Source of the DNA: Isoetes taiwanensis
Lineage: Eukaryota > Streptophyta > Lycopodiopsida > Isoetales > Isoetaceae
DNA length: 64,000 nt
NCBI GenBank assembly: GCA_021234155.1
Contig: JAJEKV010000489.1
Location: 1 to 64,000 of the forward strand
Direction of reading: 5' to 3'
The notes beneath the pieces are model-generated. The model saw nothing but the letters and a program-made list of their open reading frames with translations. It was not told the origin of the DNA and ran no database searches. The translations under genes were made by a program, and so were the position numbers. Positions 57,090 to 64,000 of the stretch are shown piece after piece (within the stretch, counting starts at the first letter, position 1; each line of letters starts with the position of its first letter).

Positions 57090-59122
57090 GTGTTGTTTTT
57101 AATTGATCTTCAGGGTGGATACGAATTTGATTGTATCCACTGAATCCATCCATGAATGGGTAACATTCATGTCCAGCAACATTTTCAAGAACCTGGTCTG
57201 TAAAGGGCAAAGGAAAGTGATCCTTTTCAGTGACATCATTCAACCTGCGATAATCAATACATACTCTTAATTTTCCATTCTTTTTTCTTAACAATGACCA
57301 CAGGTGATGCCCAGTCACTAGTTTCTTCTTCATAGATAAATCCTGCTTGTAGCAAACTTTGTATTTCTTTTTCAACCGTTTGAGCATAACTAGGATTCAC
57401 CTATACGCTCGTTGATACACGGGTTTTGCATTTGGCATAAGGGGTATTCTCAATTGACAAGTATCTGGATTTATGCCACGTAAATCTTGGTAATTCCATG
57501 CAAAAATATCTCTATAATTTTCCAACAACAAAGTGGCTTCTTGTAATCTTCCTGGCGGTAAGTGAGCCCCAATTTTTATTATTTTCTTATTCTTAGGAGT
57601 GCCAAGATTTATTTCTTGAAGTTCAGGTGCTTCAAGATAAGGTTTAAGTTGTCCCTTCTCTAAACCATGTGCTGGTTTAGGTGACACTTTCGCTTTTCCC
57701 TCAGTCACTTTTGTGAAATGCTCTGGATAGTCTTGGACAGCTTCTACCATGAGACATGAACATGTTTTCTTTTCAAGTTCATACTTAGAATAAATATTGA
57801 CATTATAAAAATTTCCTTCCTCTTCAAAATCTTCATAGACACCCTCTTCATTATCACTATCAGAAAGTATTACATTATCTTTAATAATAGTGGTAATGCC
57901 TTGGGTAAATTGATTTTAGTCAGTTTTCCATCCTTGGCCAAGGTTAATGTATCATTGCACCAATCATGTAAAGCTCTAGATTGTCTTAACCATGGTCTAC
58001 CCAATAGTAGTGATAACCCCTTACTTTAACTTGGGTGTCTAGTACTACAAAATCCTGACAGAACTCTAAATCTCCAATCATAAACACCACAGATTTCAAT
58101 ATTCCAAGGGGTTGCACTTTTCGCTGGTCTGTCATCTTCACATCAAAGGGAGCTTTTTGTAAGTCTGTAAATCTAAGTCTTTTCCTCAATGTGTTGGTCA
58201 TAATATTCACCCCAGCCCCACCATCGATGGGTACATTGGGTATTATGCCATTCATTTCTACTTTTACCATTGGATTGTTTTTATCCATTGGCTCAGATTT
58301 ATAAGTTGTAATTATATCACGAGTTTGATATAACTCCTGCAGGTATGCCTAATTAGGCACATAAATTCCCAAAAGTTTAAGGGGTACTTGGATAAGAGTT
58401 TCTTGCACCACTTGGCTCAAGCTTTGGATTTCAACACTGTGATTGTTATTTTCCATTGGAAATTCTTTAAAACCTGGTAGAAATTTAGCAACCACTCTAA
58501 GTGGTTTTGGGATAAGTAGCTCTTGTACTTGAGCTTTCAATATTGTTAACTCATCAGTATTGTGACTTACCATGTTCATCATTTTCATGTTGTAAGTTAT
58601 CTATTTGATTTTTGACAAAATCAAATACTTCTTTCTCTTGTTCAATATCAGGATACCTATTTTGTTTACCCCTCGAATTTCCCTTTGGAAAATCTGAAAT
58701 TTTAATGGCATCCTTATTAGCCTTAGCACGAGTTACATTATTCACATCAACTGCATACTCAAGGCTAATCATTCTTGCGTCTTCCGCTTTAACATCTACT
58801 TGCTCCTTAGAGTCTGTAGATTTCTCTTTCTTTGGTTTTCTACATTCACAAGAGTAATGTCCCTTACCCCCGCAATTCCAACGCTCAATTACTCTTGTAT
58901 TCCTATGATCCTTAGTTTCTGGAATCACACCAAAAGTTTGAGCAGTATCCCTTTCTTTCTTTTTGTTAAAATAACAATCTTTAGTATTGTGATTATCTTT
59001 CTCACAAATATGGCAATACTTTCTCTCAGAATTAGATCGGCATTCGTTGGCATAGTGTCCAGGCTTAGAGCATCTGGTACACCAAATTAAAGTTCTATTT
59101 CTTTCACGCAGAGACAATTTTC
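57090..59122 (-). pseudogene. Ty3/gypsy gag-protease-RT copy, minus arm
   Basis: Gag nucleocapsid at 59122-58590 has two CX2CX4HX4C knuckles (CTRCSKPGHYANEC, CHICEKDNHNTKDC) and a third in which Arg replaces the first Cys. Protease follows with VPIDGGAGVNIMTN (about 58225), then the pol linker and the start of RT (PLMPNAKPVYQRAYR, GKLRVCIDYRRLND, FMDGFSGYNQIRIHPEDQ). Frameshifts lie near 58340, 57985 and 57390. RT breaks off at 57090 where the 12 kb TIR element begins; its continuation is at 44995-44216. Confidence 0.88.
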
Positions 59123-60502
59123 TTTTAAAGAATTTCCAATGGAAAAAAACAATCACAGTGTTGAAATCCAAAGCTTGAGCCAAGTGGTGCAAGAAACTCT
59201 TATCCAAGTACCCCTTAAACTTTTGGGAATTTATGTGCCTAAATTAGGCATACCTGCGGAGTTATATCAAACTCGTGATATAATTACAACTTATAAATCT
59301 GAGCCAATGGATAAAAACAATCCAATGGTAAAAGTAGAAATGAATGGACTCATAATACCCAATGTACCCATCGATGGTGGGGCTGGGGTGAATATTATGA
59401 CCAACACATTGAGGAAAAGACTTAGATTTACAGACTTACAAAAAGCTCCCTTTGATGTGAAGATGACAGACCAGCGAAAAGTGCAACCCCTTGGAATATT
59501 GAAATCTGTGGTGTTTATGATTGGAGATTTAGAGTTCTGCCAGGATTTTGTAGCACTAGACACCCAAGTTAAAGTAAGGGATTATCAGCTACTATTGGGT
59601 AGACCATGGTTAAGACAATCTAGAGCTTTACATGATTGGTGCAATGATACATTAACCTTGGCCAAGGATGGAAAACTGACTAAAATCAATTTACCCACGG
59701 GCATTACCACTATTATTGAAGATAATGTGGTACTTTCTGATAGTGATAATGAAGAGGGTGTCTATGAAGATTTTGAAGAGGAAGAAATTAATGTCAATAT
59801 TTATTCTAAGTATGAACTTGAAAAGGAAACATGTTCATGTCTCATGGTAGAAGCTGTCCAAGACTATCCAGAGCATTTCACAAAAGTGACTGAGGGAAAT
59901 GCGAAAGTGTCACCTAAACCAGCACATGGTTTAGAGAAGGGACAACTTAAACCTTATCTTGAAGCACCTGAACTTCAAGAAATAAATCTTGGCACTCCTG
60001 AGAATAGGAAAATAATAAAAATTGGGGCTCACTTACCGTCAGGAATATTACAAGAAGCCACTTTGTTGTTGGAAAATTATAGAGATATTTTTGCATGGAA
60101 TTACCAAGATTTACGTGGCATAAATCCAGATACTTGTCAATTGAGAATACCCCTTATGCCAAATGCAAAACCAGTGTATCCACGAGCGTATAGGATGAAT
60201 CCTAGTTATGCTCAAACGATTGAAAAAGAAATACAAAGTTTGCTACAAGCAGGATTTATCTATGAAGAAGAAACTAGTGACTGTGTATCACCTGTGGTCA
60301 TTGTTAAGAAAAAAGAATGGAAAATTAAGAGTATGCATTGATTATCGCAGGTTGAATGATGTCACTGAAAATGATCACTTTCTTTTGCCCTTTACAGACC
60401 AGGTTCTTGAAAATGTTGCTGGACATGAATGTTACTCATTCATGGATGGATTCAGTGGATACAATCAAATTCGTATCCACCCTGAAGATCAATTAAAAAC
60501 AA
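57094..60502. repeat. large inverted repeat, arms about 1.38 kb
   Basis: 57094-58473 (minus) and 59123-60502 (plus) are near-identical gypsy sequence in opposite orientation, separated by a 649-bp loop of gag. Differences visible are single bases and one 3-bp indel in the protease region. A transcript across it could fold into a long hairpin. Confidence 0.88.
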
Positions 60503-62650
60503 TATTCATTACCCAATTTGGAACCTATGCTTATCGTGTCATGCCTTTTTGCCTTTCCAACGCCCCATCCTTATTTCAAAGGATTATGCTACAAGTGTTC
60601 AAGGGATATATTGGCACCTTCATGGAGATTTTTCTCGACGATTTTACTGTCTTTAGTGAATGGTCGCAACATTTGAACGGACTTCAAAAATGTTTTCAGA
60701 GGTGTCGAACATTTGGACTCTTGTTAAATCCAGAAAAGTGCACATTTTTTGTAACACATGGTTCATTATTAGGCCATATAGTCAATAAAGAGGGATTGAT
60801 TACAGATCCTGATAAAGTTAAGGTAATCTTAGAGATGCCTCCACCAAGCGATATTACGCAACTCCGATGTTTTCTAGGCAAAGTAAACTATTACAAGTGC
60901 TTTGGAAAAAATATCTCTAAGATTCTCACCCCTTTGAACGAATTAACAAGCTCAAACAAAAGGTTAATATGGACTAATGAATGTCAAGATTCCTTTGTCC
61001 ATTTAAAGGAAATATTAGCAAAAGCACCCACTCTGATCACACCACAATGGGACAAACCATTCCATGTACATATTGACGCTTCGAAAACTGCAATTGGGGC
61101 TGTACTAACTCAACAAAAAGATTGTAACAGAGATTAGTCAATCTATTATGCTAGCAAGCAACTTAACAAAGCTGAACAAAATTACTCTACCACAGAACGA
61201 GAGGGACTTGGCATGGTATATGCGGTCCAAAAGTTTCGACACTACCTCCTGGGAAATTGCTTTGTGTTCTATGTAGATCACCAGGTAATAAACAAACCAT
61301 GTGTGACTGGACGTATACACTGTTGGTTGTTGATATTACAGGAGTATAATTTCAAGATTGTCCTTAAACCAGGCACTTCTCACACGGTACCAGATCATTT
61401 ATCACGAATTCCCAATGGTGAACCACCAATGGGAATAAATGATGAACTCCCTGATGCTAATCTATTTAGAGTGAATGCAGTACTACCTTGGTATGCAGGA
61501 ATTATGGAATATTTGGCTACAGGAGATTGTCCTAAAGGAATGGACATCTCTCAAAAGAGAGACTTTGTGAAAAAAGCTTCTCCATTTTGTTTAATTTCTA
61601 GGCAATTATATAAGAAAGGTAAAGACCATGTACTACGACGTTGCATTTTGCCCCATGAGATTAATGACCTTTTTAGAGAAGCCCATGATGGCATTAGAGG
61701 AGGACATTTTTCTGGTGAGCTTACATCAAAGAAAATACTCCAAAGTGGGTTTTAATGGCCTACTCTTTTCAAAGATTCTTTTGCTTGGGCCAGAACTTGT
61801 GATATCTGCCAAAGAGTAGGAAAACCTGGACCACGTAATTACATGCCATTACATCCAATTTTACCTTTGGGCCCATTCGAGAAATGGGGCATGGATTTCG
61901 TTGGTCCTATAACACCTCCTCCTGCTGTATATACGAGAGCCCAGTACATATTGATTTTAAGTGACTATCATACCAAATGGGCGGAGGCCAGGGCATTGAA
62001 AGACAACATGGCTAAGAGTGTGGCCAAAGTACTATACCAGCAAATCATTACTAGATTTGGATGCCCAATTGAACTAGTATCAAACTGAGGTGTGCACTTT
62101 ATCAATGAGACTGTGGAAATACTTACAACAGACTTTCTCATAATGCATAGAAAGTCTACTCCATATTACCCCCATGCCAATGGTTAGGCAGAATCAACCA
62201 ATAAGATTCTCATCAATATCATGCGTAAAGTTTGTGATTCCACCCGTACTGATTGGGAAACCAAACTGCCTGCCATATTGTGGGCCTATCGCACCACTTT
62301 CAAATGTGCAACTGGACAAACACCATTTCACTTTCTTATGGTGTAGAGGCAGTTTTACCAGCTGAATTTGTCATATCTAGTCTTCGTATTGCTATCAAAG
62401 AGAGGCTAGGGGATGTACAATCCTTAGAACATCGGCTTCTCAAACTAGAACAATTGGATGAGACTAGGCAACAAGCTGTTTGGGCTCAACAAATGGCCAA
62501 GGATCGCCAAAAAGCTTGGTTCGATCACCAATTACGTCGCCATGACTATAAAAAGGGTGATAAAGTCTTACTTTATGATTCCAAGTTCTTCAAATATCCT
62601 GGAAAATTGAAAACCTTAAATGCTGAAGCTCTTAAGTTGCTTGAAAGAGC
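59123..62650 (+). pseudogene. Ty3/gypsy pol, plus arm (protease, RT, RNase H, integrase)
   Basis: Starts abruptly within pol at 59123, without gag. Order: retropepsin (PIDGGAGVN at about 59366), RT (YRRLND near 60340, FLDDF at about 60634), RNase H (HIDASKTAIGA near 61070), integrase zinc site (HDGIRGGH, CDICQR, 61684-61815), and core with GMDFVGPI (near 61890) and the catalytic Glu in AESTNK (near 62190). The domain order RT-RH-IN and MEIFLDDFTVF resemble Athila/Tat-type gypsy elements. Breaks: frameshift near 60320; stops near 61136, 61753, 62086 and 62186. No chromodomain is visible. The end GDKVLLYDSKFFKYPGKLKT is normal for integrase C-termini, then the frame is lost. Confidence 0.93.
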
Positions 62651-62653
62651 ACC

Positions 62654-63783
62654 TTGCTTGACTTTGTGAAGCTAGAGTTTGCTTCACCAAATCCAAACAT
62701 CATCTATCATTTCATAAATACTTACGATCCAGATGCGTGTTCAGCAACCACATTCCAAACTGGACCATTCTCTATCACTGCCACTTTGGTACAACATGCT
62801 TTACAACTTCCCGATGCACCTACTCTTCCTTATTATCAAGATTTTGATCTTGAAGAGTATGGCATATATAAGGTAGCTAATCAATACAGCATCAAGGCCG
62901 CAAGGGCTCCATATCATGCCATCTTCCTGCATTTGAAGAAAAAGATGATGGCGTACAACACTCATACATTATCCAAGAAGTGGCTCACGAGGGTTATTCT
63001 ATCTACAAAGGGCATACTTATGCCCTGGGCAACTATTTTTACACGGCAACTAATAATCCAACTAAACCATGTTAAAGATTACTATACGCAACAGTTGCCA
63101 TTTGCTACGCAATTACAACTAATCCTTAATTATGTTATGTCTCATCAGGCACCCTCCAATGTTTTGCCTCAAGACCCGCCTGTGCAGGACGATCCTATGG
63201 TTATGTATGTTGAGCCAGTTATTCGAGAAACCAAGGACTCTAGAGATATTACAACCAAAATAAAAGATTTCCTCCAACAGCAAGAGGATTTTCTTAAAGA
63301 GCTGGTGAACTCCAAGGATAGCATTATTGTTACCACTCAAACACAAGTGGAACAATTGCAGGAACAAATTCAGAAATTAGAACTTGAGCTACTATCTAAA
63401 CAAGAAAGTGTGCCAATTTACAGCAGCAATTCGATGGACCAACAATGCCACTTGCAACTAACATGTCTCAAATGCATGAATCCTTCGAGCGGCAGAAACA
63501 ACAGTTTCAAGTTAAAACCCAACAGGTTTTGCAAACTCTACAAGATTTGCGAGTGGAGAATCAAGAGCTGCAGCAACAAGTTATGGATATGCAGACTTAT
63601 CTTACTCGAGTTTCTCAGGATATCAATTTGCCAAGACCTCACAACTTGGAACTAAATTATCAGTATGATTTGGTGCTTTTGAAACTGAAGCTTCTATCTG
63701 TAGGTGTCGATCCTCTAAAACCTATCTCAGATTCCAAGTTTATGATCTTCTGGTTCAAACTCTCATTCTACGAGCAACGATGA
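62654..63783 (+). pseudogene. extra ORF downstream of integrase, coiled-coil protein
   Basis: First part 62654 to about 63415: a globular-looking region (KLEFASPNPNIIYHFINTYD, LVQHALQLPDAPTLPYYQDF), then a predicted coiled coil (QQEDFLKELVNSKDS, QVEQLQEQIQKLELEL). After a frameshift near 63415 the protein continues in another frame with MSQMHESFERQKQQFQVKTQ and LRVENQELQQQVMDMQTYL. Athila/Tat-type elements often have an additional ORF after pol; this one reminds me of the plant transposon-associated N-terminal domains found there, but I cannot assign a family. No signal peptide or membrane segment is seen, so it is not a typical envelope protein. Confidence 0.6.
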
Positions 63784-64000
63784 TTTGTTACTGCAGTTTG
63801 TCATAACCATCTCTTGCTAGAAAATTCAAAGATATGTCAAGCTTGGGTAATTGATATACATGGATATATCCTAACATATTATGCTGAAGTCTGTGTTCGT
63901 GTATGGGAATCCAATCAGAACCATGATGAAGTCATGGCACAATCCATAACACCATGCACCTTCCTTCCCAATATTATGCTTTTGCCCTTCTTACCTGACC
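63784..64000. other. sequence after the extra ORF, to window end
   Basis: No LTR end (polypurine tract followed by TG) recognised before the window ends. Confidence 0.4.

Overview
This looks like land-plant nuclear DNA. The evidence is an intron-split type-I copper protein of the phytocyanin family, RAB5/RABF and PPR gene remains with plant-style introns and motifs, Helitrons with CTAG/A-T ends, a plant L1-type LINE and a Ty3/gypsy element with an Athila/Tat-like reverse transcriptase. I cannot name the species. Almost everything here is repeat or decayed gene. The only gene that looks intact and ordinary is the phytocyanin at 40878-41403 (minus strand).

Left third (1-34458): a satellite with a unit of about 558 bp. 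Each unit carries a nuclear tRNA-Gly(UCC) gene on the minus strand, plus an older decayed tRNA copy and a short tRNA 5'-end fragment. Blocks lie at 1-3420, 7381-15738, 22443-22771 and 32596-34458. They are separated by a unique segment with a dead PPR gene (3421-7380), an L1-type LINE (15739-22442, minus) and a 9.8 kb hAT-like element (22772-32595). The hAT-like element sits inside the T-arm of one tRNA copy with a perfect 8-bp target duplication. It carries a broken RAB5 gene that still has its introns, and a nested 3.2 kb Helitron.

Middle (34459-44995): a Helitron end carrying a truncated Rep (Helitron-like N-terminal) remnant sits in the last satellite unit. It is followed by tandem duplications, a 19/38-bp minisatellite, the phytocyanin gene with a TATA box, another Helitron 3' end with a pyrimidine tract, and a fragment of Ty3/gypsy RT/RNase H.

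Right third (44996-64000): a 12.1 kb segment with imperfect terminal inverted repeats and a 4-bp flanking duplication interrupts the minus-strand gypsy copy. It contains one Helitron 3' end and one complete Helitron (52839-54688) filled with a 1.6 kb polypyrimidine tract. Beyond it, two gypsy copies stand head to head (57090-59122 minus, 59123-62650 plus) with arms of about 1.38 kb. The plus copy runs to integrase and an extra coiled-coil ORF.

Main themes: (1) an unusual tRNA-Gly satellite that acts as a landing site for several transposons; (2) repeated capture of gene pieces by DNA elements; (3) a Helitron family whose 5' and 3' ends can both be recognised; (4) patches where the satellite differs mainly at CCAG/CTGG-type sites, which may be a consensus artefact and should be excluded before biological meaning is given to those copies.
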